This document shows, piece by piece, positions 1 to 6,046 of a DNA stretch of 6,046 bases. The notes beneath the pieces were generated by a model, which searched no databases, was not told the origin of the DNA, and saw nothing but the letters and a program-made list of their open reading frames with translations. Positions within the stretch are counted from its first letter, which is position 1, and each line of letters starts with the position of its first letter. The stretch covers positions 1-6,046 of the forward strand of contig DGIK01000058.1 of assembly GCA_002393195.1 (NCBI GenBank). The letters are read 5' to 3'. The stretch comes from Bacteroidales bacterium UBA3824. Its GTDB lineage: Bacteria; Bacteroidota; Bacteroidia; Bacteroidales; UBA3824. A program made the position numbers and the translations under genes.

Positions 1-2426
1 AGCGTTGCAACGTGGCAGGTTCGCGAAAATTCCTCCGTCTTATCAACGAAAAAAATTACAACGAGGCTCTCGAAATTGCCCGAAAGGAGGTGGAGGAAGG
101 CGCTGATATTATTGACGTTAACATGGACGACGCAATGCTCGACGCCAAAGCCGAAATGGTAACTTTCCTTAACCTTTTGAAATCTGAACCCGACGTGGCA
201 ATCAAGCCCGTGATGATAGATTCGAGCAAGTGGGATGTAATTGTTGCGGGTCTCAAATGCTTGCAAGACAAGGCGATAGTCAACTCAATTTCTCTTAAAG
301 AGGGCGAAGAAAAATTCCTCGACCACGCCCGCACAATTCAAAAATTTGGCGCGGCAACGGTGGTGATGGCTTTTGACGAAAAGGGTCAGGCAGATACCTT
401 TGAACGCCGTATTGAGATTTGCAGCCGTGCGTATAAGTTGCTGACAGAGAGGCTCAATTTTAATCCCGAAGATATAATTTTCGACCCCAACGTTTTGGCA
501 ATTGCAACGGGTATCAGCGATCACGACAATTACGCCGTGGATTTCATCAAGACCGTTACGTGGATAAAAGCCAACCTTCCATACGCCAAAATCAGCGGCG
601 GCATTAGCAACCTATCTTTCTCATTTAGAGGCAATAACCCTGTGCGCGAGGCAATGCATTCGGTATTCTTGCATTATGCCGTTGCCGAGGGAATGGATAT
701 GGGCATCGTAAACCCCGCCGCAATGATTAAATACGAGGACATCGACCCCGAACTGCGCCCAAAAGTGGAGGACGTGGTGCTCAACAAAGACCCCGAGGCG
801 GGCGAGCGGCTTGTGGAATACGCCGAAATTGCAAAGGCGAAGGCTTCGGGCAAAAAGGTGGAAAAGGACATCGAATGGCGTCATCTGAGCGTTGAGGAGC
901 GGTTGCAGTACGCTCTGCAAAAAGGCATTTCAGAGTTTCTGCCCGTTGACATCGAGGAGGCACTCCAAAAATATCCCAACCCTGTGGAAATCATCGAAAA
1001 ACCGCTGATGAACGGTATGAATATCGTTGGCGAATTGTTTGGCGCGGGCAAGATGTTTTTGCCGCAAGTGGTTAAAACTGCGCGAGTTATGAAACAGGCT
1101 GTGGAAATTCTAAAACCTGTAATCGAGGAGAAAAACGCAGGCGGAGCATCGTCGGGCAAGATAATTATGGCCACCGTAAAAGGCGACGTCCACGACATTG
1201 GCAAAAACATCGTCTGCGTGGTGATGGCGTGCAACAATTTTGAAGTTATTGACCTTGGTGTGATGGTTCCCACCGAAAAAATCGTTGAAGAAGCTATTGC
1301 GCAAAAGGCTGATGCTGTGGGACTTTCAGGATTAATTACTCCATCATTGGACGAGATGATCAACGTTGTTAAGGCAATGGAAAAGGCAGGATTGCGGATT
1401 CCTGTGATGATTGGCGGCGCAACCACATCGGAACTTCACACCGCTGTCCGTATCGCTCCAAACTATTCAGGACCTGTGTGTTACGTTAAAGACGCATCGC
1501 AAAACGCATACGTGGCAACGGCTTTGATAACGAAAAATCAGGAGTTTTTAGACAATCTCAAAAAACGTCAGGCGGAGTTGCAACGTCAAAACGCCGAACC
1601 ATCTGCCGTTCAGCCTGTTGCAGAGTCCGCCACAAACACCAACTTGCCAAAATTGAAGTTCTCCAATATCGTTACGCCCAAAACGCTCGACCGCTTGATA
1701 CTCAACAACATAGACCTCAATCTTCTTGTTCCGTACATCAATTGGAAGATGTTTTTGATAGCGTGGAAGATCAAGGAGAACACCCCAGATGCCGCCACCA
1801 CTTTGGCAGACGGCCGCCGTATTCTTCAAGAAATTATCGACCAAAAACTCACCTCGGCAAACGCTGTGTTACAGATATTTGCAGCCAAAAGCGAAGGCAA
1901 TTTTGTAAAACTTTTCTCCGACGAAACGCGCCAAAACTGTATAGAAACTTTTGAATTTCCACGGCAGAAAAAGCCGGGCGACGACGGTTTCTGTTACTCG
2001 CTTGCCGACTTCATTTCGCCCGAAAAAGACTATCTCGGAATGTTTGCCGCCACCACGGGCATAGGTCTCGACACCTCCAAAGACGATGATTATAAGGCGA
2101 TTATGAAAAAACTCCTTGCCGACCGCCTTGTAGAAGCCCTTTCGGAATACCTCCACCGCGAAGTCCGCACCCGCTATTGGGGATACGCCCCCGACGAGAG
2201 CCTCACGCCCGACGAACTCATCAAAGGTCATTATACTGGCATCCGTCCCGCCATCGGCTATCCCTCATCACCCAATCATCAACAGAAAGTGCAGGTTTTC
2301 AAACTCTTAGATGCCACCGCTGCCACAGGAATTGAACTCACCGAAAGCACAATGATGGTTCCAATGTCGTCGGTGTGTGGGTTTTATTTTGGAAACAAAG
2401 AGGCGAGGTACGTGGATGTGAGGTAG
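1..2426 (+). CDS. metH: B12-dependent methionine synthase, 5'-truncated by window edge
   Basis: Cytoplasmic 5-methyltetrahydrofolate:homocysteine methyltransferase (EC 2.1.1.13); it moves the methyl group of methyl-THF through cobalamin to homocysteine. The frame is open from base 1 ([11 protein letters not shown], start of the folate domain), so the gene begins upstream; about 807 residues are visible. Numbering from the Val codon at base 12: folate (pterin)-binding TIM barrel 1 to about 260; four-helix cobalamin cap about 290-372, with [19 protein letters not shown]; Rossmann cobalamin domain about 380-510, with D392-V-H394-D-I-G397, His394 being the expected lower cobalt ligand, plus GLSGLITPS and IGGATTS; a charged Gln/Ala-rich linker about 512-545; reactivation domain 546-804, binding S-adenosylmethionine, with R745-P-A747-x-G-Y750 and Y800 aligning with E. 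coli R1134, A1136, Y1139 and Y1189. The protein stops four residues after Y800, about 34 earlier than E. coli MetH from memory. The homocysteine/zinc domain is not in view, so a single long protein cannot be told from a split-gene form. Identification is firm. Confidence 0.97.
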   Translation, partial: RCNVAGSRKFLRLINEKNYNEALEIARKEVEEGADIIDVNMDDAMLDAKAEMVTFLNLLKSEPDVAIKPVMIDSSKWDVIVAGLKCLQDKAIVNSISLKEGEEKFLDHARTIQKFGAATVVMAFDEKGQADTFERRIEICSRAYKLLTERLNFNPEDIIFDPNVLAIATGISDHDNYAVDFIKTVTWIKANLPYAKISGGISNLSFSFRGNNPVREAMHSVFLHYAVAEGMDMGIVNPAAMIKYEDIDPELRPKVEDVVLNKDPEAGERLVEYAEIAKAKASGKKVEKDIEWRHLSVEERLQYALQKGISEFLPVDIEEALQKYPNPVEIIEKPLMNGMNIVGELFGAGKMFLPQVVKTARVMKQAVEILKPVIEEKNAGGASSGKIIMATVKGDVHDIGKNIVCVVMACNNFEVIDLGVMVPTEKIVEEAIAQKADAVGLSGLITPSLDEMINVVKAMEKAGLRIPVMIGGATTSELHTAVRIAPNYSGPVCYVKDASQNAYVATALITKNQEFLDNLKKRQAELQRQNAEPSAVQPVAESATNTNLPKLKFSNIVTPKTLDRLILNNIDLNLLVPYINWKMFLIAWKIKENTPDAATTLADGRRILQEIIDQKLTSANAVLQIFAAKSEGNFVKLFSDETRQNCIETFEFPRQKKPGDDGFCYSLADFISPEKDYLGMFAATTGIGLDTSKDDDYKAIMKKLLADRLVEALSEYLHREVRTRYWGYAPDESLTPDELIKGHYTGIRPAIGYPSSPNHQQKVQVFKLLDATAATGIELTESTMMVPMSSVCGFYFGNKEARYVDVR

Positions 2427-2463
2427 GGGCGTTGATTTCTAAGCACATTTTTCTGACATAATC

Positions 2464-2496
2464 TTGCATTTTTTTATCAGATAATACTTAATTTTG
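2464..2496 (+). promoter_or_regulatory. Bacteroidetes-type promoter of the aldo/keto reductase gene
   Basis: A perfect TAnnTTTG -7 box (TAATTTTG) lies at 2489-2496. A possible -33 TTG sits at 2464-2466, with a 22-base spacer that is slightly longer than usual. Transcription would begin around 2501-2504, leaving a leader of only about 13-16 bases before the ATG at 2517. This supports separate transcription of the reductase from metH. The -7 match is directly visible; its activity is inferred. Confidence 0.6.
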
Positions 2497-2516
2497 TAGT
2501 GTTAAATGATAATCAA

Positions 2517-3581
2517 ATGCGCTACCGAACTCTTGGAAATACAGGTCTTCGTGTCTCGGAACTTGGTTTTGGAACGATACCGATTTTGAGCGGGTCGGTG
2601 CCCGTGCTGCCGGCGTATTTTAGTCCCGACAATGAGACCGCAATCGCCATTATGCGAAGGGCTTACGACCACGGTTGCAATTTCTACGACACCGCAATTT
2701 CCGAAGAATACGGCGACGCGGAGCATAAACTCGGACTTTTTGCCAAGACCATCGACCGCAAAAAAATCATCATTTCCGACAAAGCACGTTTTTACAGCGG
2801 CGGCGACATCTACCGCGAGGTAATCCGCTCAATTGACAATCTCGGCACTAATCCCGACATTTATTTTGTGCATCAGGTTGACGAAAGCAATGCCGATGAG
2901 GTGTTTGGCAAAGGCGGTGCTCTCGATGCACTCTACGACCTCAAACGTGAAGGAAAAATTGGTTTTACCGGCATTGCATCGCATTATTATAATGTGTTGC
3001 ACCGTGGCGCATTGGATTCGCGGGTGGACGTGTTGCAGGGCAGTGGCAACATTCTTGAACGTGGTATGTTAGACCGTATCAAAGAAGAATCTGTATTTTG
3101 CGGTAAAGGTTTGATACTCAACAAAGTATATGTGGCGGGACTTTTGATTGGACCATTCACCCCGGCGGAACTCATTGGCGGAATTTTGGAGTATCCATTC
3201 TCGTGCGCACTCTTGGGCATTGGCACTTTTGAACAGGAATCCATCGCCTTTGAACACGAACACAAGGTGCTGCATTTTTCGTTTGATGAGGTTTTGCAGC
3301 GTTTGCGAAAGACCTTTGAACCAATAGGTTGCACACGCTGTCAACGGTGCGTCTGTCCACACGGACACGAGATTCATACATCATTTCGTCAGTTTAATTA
3401 TTACAACCTCGGCAAAGAATTTTGGGCAATCAACAAACTCAATATGGATCTTCGTGAAACGTATCACCACTGCCTCACCTGCACCCATCACAACTGTATG
3501 AAACACTGCCCGCAACACATCTATATTCCCGAAGAAATTGAGCGGATTTATGAGTTGATAAAGGCGTTTGGAAGGGTGTGA
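2517..3581 (+). CDS. Aldo/keto reductase with C-terminal cysteine-rich iron-sulfur domain
   Basis: A 354-residue cytoplasmic oxidoreductase; family members reduce carbonyl compounds with NAD(P)H, but the substrate here cannot be told. The AKR barrel covers about residues 1-260. It opens with MRYRTLGNTGLRVSELGFGT and carries the whole catalytic tetrad: D58 (FYDTA), Y65 (EEYG), K89 (SDKA) and H119 (YFVHQ). The C-terminal part holds two cysteine groups, C272-x2-C275-x2-C278-x-C280-P and C319-x2-C322-x4-C327-x3-C331-P, as in AKR proteins carrying ferredoxin-like 4Fe-4S modules. The first group is one residue shorter than the usual CxxCxxCxxCP. I chose the ATG at 2517 rather than the in-frame GTG at 2499. 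The family's typical N-terminus starts there, and a -7 box ends at 2496, so the GTG would sit at or before the transcription start. There is no Shine-Dalgarno, as is usual for Bacteroidetes. The gene lies 90 bases after metH and converges on the thioredoxin-like gene. Confidence 0.92.
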   Translation: MRYRTLGNTGLRVSELGFGTIPILSGSVPVLPAYFSPDNETAIAIMRRAYDHGCNFYDTAISEEYGDAEHKLGLFAKTIDRKKIIISDKARFYSGGDIYREVIRSIDNLGTNPDIYFVHQVDESNADEVFGKGGALDALYDLKREGKIGFTGIASHYYNVLHRGALDSRVDVLQGSGNILERGMLDRIKEESVFCGKGLILNKVYVAGLLIGPFTPAELIGGILEYPFSCALLGIGTFEQESIAFEHEHKVLHFSFDEVLQRLRKTFEPIGCTRCQRCVCPHGHEIHTSFRQFNYYNLGKEFWAINKLNMDLRETYHHCLTCTHHNCMKHCPQHIYIPEEIERIYELIKAFGRV

Positions 3582-3675
3582 TTTTTACAACCCATAATTG
3601 TTTAATTGCAACGCAAAGGTATATATTTCCCTTGAAATAAAAACATTGCCCATTGTCTTTTTGTAGCAAATGGTT
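3582..3675. other. Convergent intergenic gap without a clear terminator
   Basis: These 94 bases separate the stop of the reductase (+) from the stop of the thioredoxin-like gene (-). I see no GC-rich hairpin followed by a T run on either strand. What stands out is a copy of the promoter/leader module found upstream of the thioredoxin-like gene (3595-3626). Confidence 0.6.
3595..3626 (-). repeat. Promoter/leader direct repeat, copy A (orphan)
   Basis: Matches 4774-4805 at 29 of 32 positions in the same orientation. The only differences are the triplet at 3609-3611 (CAA) against 4788-4790 (TGG). On the minus strand it contains a TACCTTTG -7 box (complement of 3614-3621) followed by the same A/T-rich early leader. 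No minus-strand gene starts after it; it points into the 3' end of the aldo/keto reductase gene. At the -33 spacing used by copy B the bases read CAATGTT, not a TTG box, so promoter activity is doubtful. Confidence 0.75.
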
Positions 3676-4758
3676 TCATTCGCCGAAAAATTCGACGAGT
3701 TTCATTTTCAGTTCGTTAACATTGTTAGATACAGCAATAATGATACCGTCGCAATTGACAAGGAACAAGGCACTGTTGGATGTTCCGTGCATCTTGAACA
3801 CACCAAATTCATCGTCAACATCGGCGAAACATTGCCACGGGAATTTATAACGTTCAACGATTTTGCGCATATCATCGGTGGATTTAAATTCGTGCGCGAT
3901 GCTTATAACATTGAGTCCGCGCTCGTGATATTTTTCGTAAAGCGGAATTATTTCGCAGGCGTGACGAATGCACGGCGCACACCACGACGCCCAACAAACC
4001 ACAATTGTCAGACGACCTTTGTAATAGTCGGATGCGCTGACTTTTTCTCCATCCATCGTGCGAATGTTGTAATCGTTGTATTTGCGTCCACAAATTTGCA
4101 AACCACTGTTTTCCAATTCGACAATACGGCGGTGTACGGAATGGTTAGGGTAAAAATTTTCATATTTTTGATGGTAGATGTCGAGCATCGGTGCAAGTTC
4201 AGTGTCGATGAAATAAAAACCTTGCAGCCGTCCACTGAGTTCGAGCAGAAAGCCAAGCATGGGATGGGCAGCATAATAATCGAGCGTCCATTGAGCCAAT
4301 TCTTGTTCAAGTGCCGACACTTTTACACTGTCTGATTCGTCCAAAGACTCAAATGCAGAACTGAATTTGTCTTCGGCGGCCTTCTGCATAGTTTGCTTCG
4401 ATTGAAATTCTTTGCCGGTGGAACTGACGATAATTTCGTCGCCGTCAAATAGAATGTTAATTGTCGCACCGTCTTCAACAAAAAATTCGCCTATTTCCGT
4501 TGTTCCTTTCTCCAAAAGTTCGCCGAAATCCAGAATCTTGTACATTTCTATTTGGGCATCCTCCACTTCGCACTCAAAATGCCCATCCTTTATTTCAGGA
4601 CGCAATGAACTGTTTTTGGGATCTTCGCCGTCGTGATAAATCACAAGTTCTTTTGGGGTTGTACCCTCAGCAACAGTACCAATGACTTTGCATTTCACCT
4701 GCGCCTGTACAGACATGGCAACAATGGCAAGGATAAGAGTAAGAATGATGTGTTTCAT
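3676..4758 (-). CDS. Secreted thioredoxin-like protein (TlpA/AhpC-TSA type) with DUF4369-like N-terminus
   Basis: A 360-residue probable periplasmic thiol-disulfide protein. Residues 1-19 are a Sec signal peptide (MKH, then a hydrophobic run, ending SVQA before Q20). There is no lipobox cysteine, so it should be released by signal peptidase I. Residues about 21-115 resemble the DUF4369 beta-rich region (IKDGHFEC, FFVEDGATINI). Residues 116-215 are mainly helical and charged. The thioredoxin fold spans about 225-360, with the active site W259-C260-A-P-C263 in the context VVCWASWCAPC. The usual cis-proline before the FLID-like strand is missing: the sequence reads TSNSALFLV, putting Ser329 at that place. 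The start is the ATG behind an A/T-rich leader and a clear promoter. Such proteins are abundant in Bacteroidetes, often several per genome; they are thought to reduce or exchange disulfides in exported proteins, but the partner is not evident here. The gene is apparently a single transcription unit, 53 bases after the kinase gene. Confidence 0.9.
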   Translation of the reverse strand: MKHIILTLILAIVAMSVQAQVKCKVIGTVAEGTTPKELVIYHDGEDPKNSSLRPEIKDGHFECEVEDAQIEMYKILDFGELLEKGTTEIGEFFVEDGATINILFDGDEIIVSSTGKEFQSKQTMQKAAEDKFSSAFESLDESDSVKVSALEQELAQWTLDYYAAHPMLGFLLELSGRLQGFYFIDTELAPMLDIYHQKYENFYPNHSVHRRIVELENSGLQICGRKYNDYNIRTMDGEKVSASDYYKGRLTIVVCWASWCAPCIRHACEIIPLYEKYHERGLNVISIAHEFKSTDDMRKIVERYKFPWQCFADVDDEFGVFKMHGTSNSALFLVNCDGIIIAVSNNVNELKMKLVEFFGE

Positions 4759-4773
4759 ATTTTTTATTATTTT

Positions 4774-4805
4774 TAATTGTTTAATTGTGGCGCAAAGGTA
4801 TATAT
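4774..4805 (-). repeat. Promoter/leader direct repeat, copy B
   Basis: Same module as 3595-3626, 29 of 32 positions identical. Here it sits where expected, spanning the -7 box and the first transcribed bases upstream of the thioredoxin-like gene. The two copies flank that gene in direct orientation about 1.18 kb apart. Confidence 0.75.
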
Positions 4806-4827
4806 GTTTTTTTATTTTGGCAAAAAA
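4793..4827 (-). promoter_or_regulatory. Bacteroidetes-type promoter of the thioredoxin-like gene
   Basis: On the minus strand a TTTTTTG -33 box (complement of 4821-4827) is followed by a 20-base spacer and a TACCTTTG -7 box (complement of 4793-4800), a good fit to the Bacteroidetes consensus TTTG / TAnnTTTG. Initiation would fall near 4786-4788, giving a leader of about 30 bases rich in A and T with no Shine-Dalgarno. The -33 box lies inside the last codons of the upstream kinase gene. Confidence 0.75.
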
Positions 4828-5318
4828 TTATCGGCGATTTTTTTTATCCAATCCTCCGCCTCATTCCGCGTCTTAAAAACTATCACGTTCTTTCCAGAGT
4901 ATTTTGCAAACAATGATAGCAATACCGGTTTGTTTTCAATTTCATATTTATGTACGCGGGCGACTAAATCTTGATCTAATTCATAATCAATCCACGGCAT
5001 ATCTTTTCGAGGTTTGCCAAGGCGTTGAATAAGACCTTCCATACAGATATTGATGTCGAAATCAAAGAAAAAAACAGTATCGCAGGCGGCAATGCGCGGT
5101 TCATAGGTTCGACTGTAATCACCATCAATAATCCAACTATCACGACTCAATAAGTCGCTGAGTTTCAGGTCAAATTCAGGACGTGAAATATGCGATTTGT
5201 CTGCGTTCCACCAAATATTGTCCAAATGATACAGCGGCAAACCCATTGCATTATGAAGCGCAACAGAAAAAGTGGTTTTGCCGCTGCCCGAAGGCCCGAT
5301 GATGATTACTTTTTTCAT
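4812..5318 (-). CDS. P-loop nucleotide kinase-like ATPase (FlaR / topology-modulation type)
   Basis: A 168-residue cytoplasmic protein of the small adenylate-kinase-like P-loop family often annotated as DNA topology modulation protein or FlaR; the real substrate of the family is unclear to me. The Walker A motif is G8-PSGS-G13-K14-T15-T. It is followed by HLDNIWW (31-37), WIIDGDYSRT (62-71) and the strand DTVFFFDFD (80-88), in the order and spacing of this family. A basic stretch around R99-R104 (RLGKPR) fits the LID region that closes over ATP. The length is normal and there is no signal or membrane segment. Its ATG overlaps the stop of the upstream gene as ATGA (5315-5318), and an AGAGGAGA Shine-Dalgarno lies about 7 bases before it, inside the upstream coding region. 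Translation is therefore probably coupled to that gene. A nucleoside or other small-molecule kinase is the safest reading. Confidence 0.87.
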   Translation of the reverse strand: MKKVIIIGPSGSGKTTFSVALHNAMGLPLYHLDNIWWNADKSHISRPEFDLKLSDLLSRDSWIIDGDYSRTYEPRIAACDTVFFFDFDINICMEGLIQRLGKPRKDMPWIDYELDQDLVARVHKYEIENKPVLLSLFAKYSGKNVIVFKTRNEAEDWIKKIADNFLPK

Positions 5319-6046
5319 AATTTTTCTCCTCTTCTCACAAACAACCCTTCCGCCGTCGCCAAACTCCGCATCATCTCCAAAAAACGCCCGTTAGGATTAT
5401 AAACTGTCATATACAAATCGCCGCTGTTTAATGAAATTAATGCATCCTCGTTTGCGAAAAGAAAATTTGTGTATCCTCTTGACAAACAATTATTTATGTT
5501 GTCAAAAATTTCTTTTGGTGATGGATTGCCGAAAATGTCGAAATAACAACTCAATTTGGTTACCAAATATGCAAATCGTTGATACAATTGATTGATATAT
5601 TGACCATTACAGCAAAATTCTTCCACCGCAAAATATTGTTTGGCACGCTCTGCCAACACCCTTTCGGGCAAAAAGTCAACAACCCAAAATGGCTTTTCTA
5701 ATAGGCATTCTATTTGATTTTCTGAGTTTTGATTCACTGTCATCTTCACCAAATTCATAATTGTGTTTTCATAATCACCATCAATTATTGTAACAACCTC
5801 ACTGCAAGCCGAAAATTTATTGATGACTTCATTGTTGTCTTTTTTCAAAGAATCAATTGTGCAGTCTCTGTCGTCCAAACGCGATTCTATGTCAGAGGCG
5901 TGTGCAATGATTTTGTCATAATTGGCATCAATATACATTTCACTAAATGCGAGACAAACAAACTGTATTTTGTTGATATACAATGTATTGAAATCCTTCC
6001 GCCAATCCGCAGGAACATAACAGCCTTCAACGATGAGATTCTGCTT
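5315..6046 (-). CDS. Kinase-like protein with extra C-terminal domain, N-terminus beyond window
   Basis: The minus-strand frame is open to the window edge, so the start and any P-loop lie beyond base 6046; 243 residues are visible (residue 1 at 6046). Residues 3-17 read NLIVEGCYVPADWRK. With the following CLAFSEMYI (31-39) and IESRLDD (53-59), this resembles the substrate/LID half of a family of small P-loop kinases annotated as adenylate kinase-like; that match is from memory and moderately sure. The kinase part ends near residue 95. After a short linker, residues 119-243 form a second domain: PFWVVDFLPERV, an aromatic-rich helical stretch (YINQLYQRFAYLVTKL), then NEDALISLNSGDLYMTVYNP and a C-terminal helix ending AEGLFV. 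I recall similar free-standing or fused domains in Firmicutes, with no known function. A TTG at 5981-5983 is in frame but is not a credible start, because conserved residues precede it. The gene overlaps the next by four bases. Its middle is AT-rich, about 31% G+C over 5401-5640 by hand count. Confidence 0.75.
   Translation of the reverse strand, partial: KQNLIVEGCYVPADWRKDFNTLYINKIQFVCLAFSEMYIDANYDKIIAHASDIESRLDDRDCTIDSLKKDNNEVINKFSACSEVVTIIDGDYENTIMNLVKMTVNQNSENQIECLLEKPFWVVDFLPERVLAERAKQYFAVEEFCCNGQYINQLYQRFAYLVTKLSCYFDIFGNPSPKEIFDNINNCLSRGYTNFLFANEDALISLNSGDLYMTVYNPNGRFLEMMRSLATAEGLFVRRGEKL
5325..5333 (-). promoter_or_regulatory. Shine-Dalgarno of the FlaR-like kinase gene, inside the upstream CDS
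   Basis: The minus strand reads AGAGGAGA just upstream of the ATG at 5318, with the AGGAG core as the complement of 5326-5330. It lies within the final Arg-Gly-Glu codons of the preceding gene. A strong anti-16S match is uncommon in Bacteroidetes, and the window's two promoter-proximal starts lack one, so this looks selected for coupled internal initiation. It could also be an accident of the RRGEK codons. Confidence 0.5.

Noticed and set aside
881..1426. Minus-strand open frame (181 residues) inside metH
   Set aside because: Mirrors the strongly conserved cap and cobalamin domains of MetH; composition and lack of motifs mark it as a shadow.
2499..2516. In-frame GTG start giving a reductase six residues longer
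   Set aside because: It lies two bases after the -7 box, at or before the expected transcription start, and the family's N-terminus begins at the ATG at 2517.
3624..3639. Six-base-pair hairpin (TATTTC / GAAATA, loop CCTT) between the convergent genes, as a terminator
   Set aside because: The stem is short and AT-rich, and no T run follows it on either strand.
3642..3654. CATTGCCCATTG as an inverted repeat
   Set aside because: It is a short direct repeat of CATTG, not an inverted one, and too short to mean anything.
3670..4335. Long plus-strand open frame (221 residues) opposite the thioredoxin-like gene
   Set aside because: It is the antisense shadow of a gene with a signal peptide, WCAPC motif and promoter; its own product has no recognisable motif and the start has no promoter or leader signal.
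5981..5983. TTG as start of the upstream kinase-like gene
   Set aside because: The frame continues open to the window edge and the 21 codons before it encode the conserved NLIVEGCY...DW segment.

Overview
The window reads as chromosomal DNA of a Bacteroidetes bacterium, most likely of the order Bacteroidales. The grounds are the Bacteroidetes-type promoter signature (TAnnTTTG at -7 with a TTG-rich -33 box) before two of the genes, starts without Shine-Dalgarno behind A/T-rich leaders at those two genes, a MetH and a secreted thioredoxin-fold protein of the type common in that group, and moderate G+C. I cannot name a genus.

Layout. Bases 1-2426 (+) hold the 3' two thirds of metH, B12-dependent methionine synthase; its homocysteine domain, or a separate gene for it, lies off the left edge. 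After a 90-base gap with its own promoter comes an aldo/keto reductase with a C-terminal cysteine-rich iron-sulfur domain (2517-3581, +). The rest of the window is on the minus strand and faces these two genes. It holds a secreted thioredoxin-like protein with an N-terminal DUF4369-like region (3676-4758), a small P-loop nucleotide kinase of the FlaR/topology-modulation type (4812-5318), and the 3' part of a second kinase-like gene with an extra C-terminal domain (5315 to beyond 6046).

The two kinase-like genes overlap by four bases (ATGA) and form a translationally coupled pair. The thioredoxin-like gene has its own promoter, whose -33 box lies inside the end of the kinase gene. The 94-base gap between the convergent blocks (3582-3675) holds a second, near-identical copy of the thioredoxin gene's -7 box and early transcribed leader, with no gene behind it. 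No obvious pathway links the five genes. MetH serves methionine and one-carbon metabolism, the reductase is a cytoplasmic redox enzyme of unknown substrate, the thioredoxin-like protein acts in the periplasm, and the kinase pair has no known substrate.

I saw no RNA gene, mobile element, CRISPR array or convincing intrinsic terminator. The most interesting points are the duplicated promoter/leader flanking the thioredoxin gene, the loss of the cis-proline in that protein, and the coupled kinase pair with its fused, poorly understood C-terminal domain.
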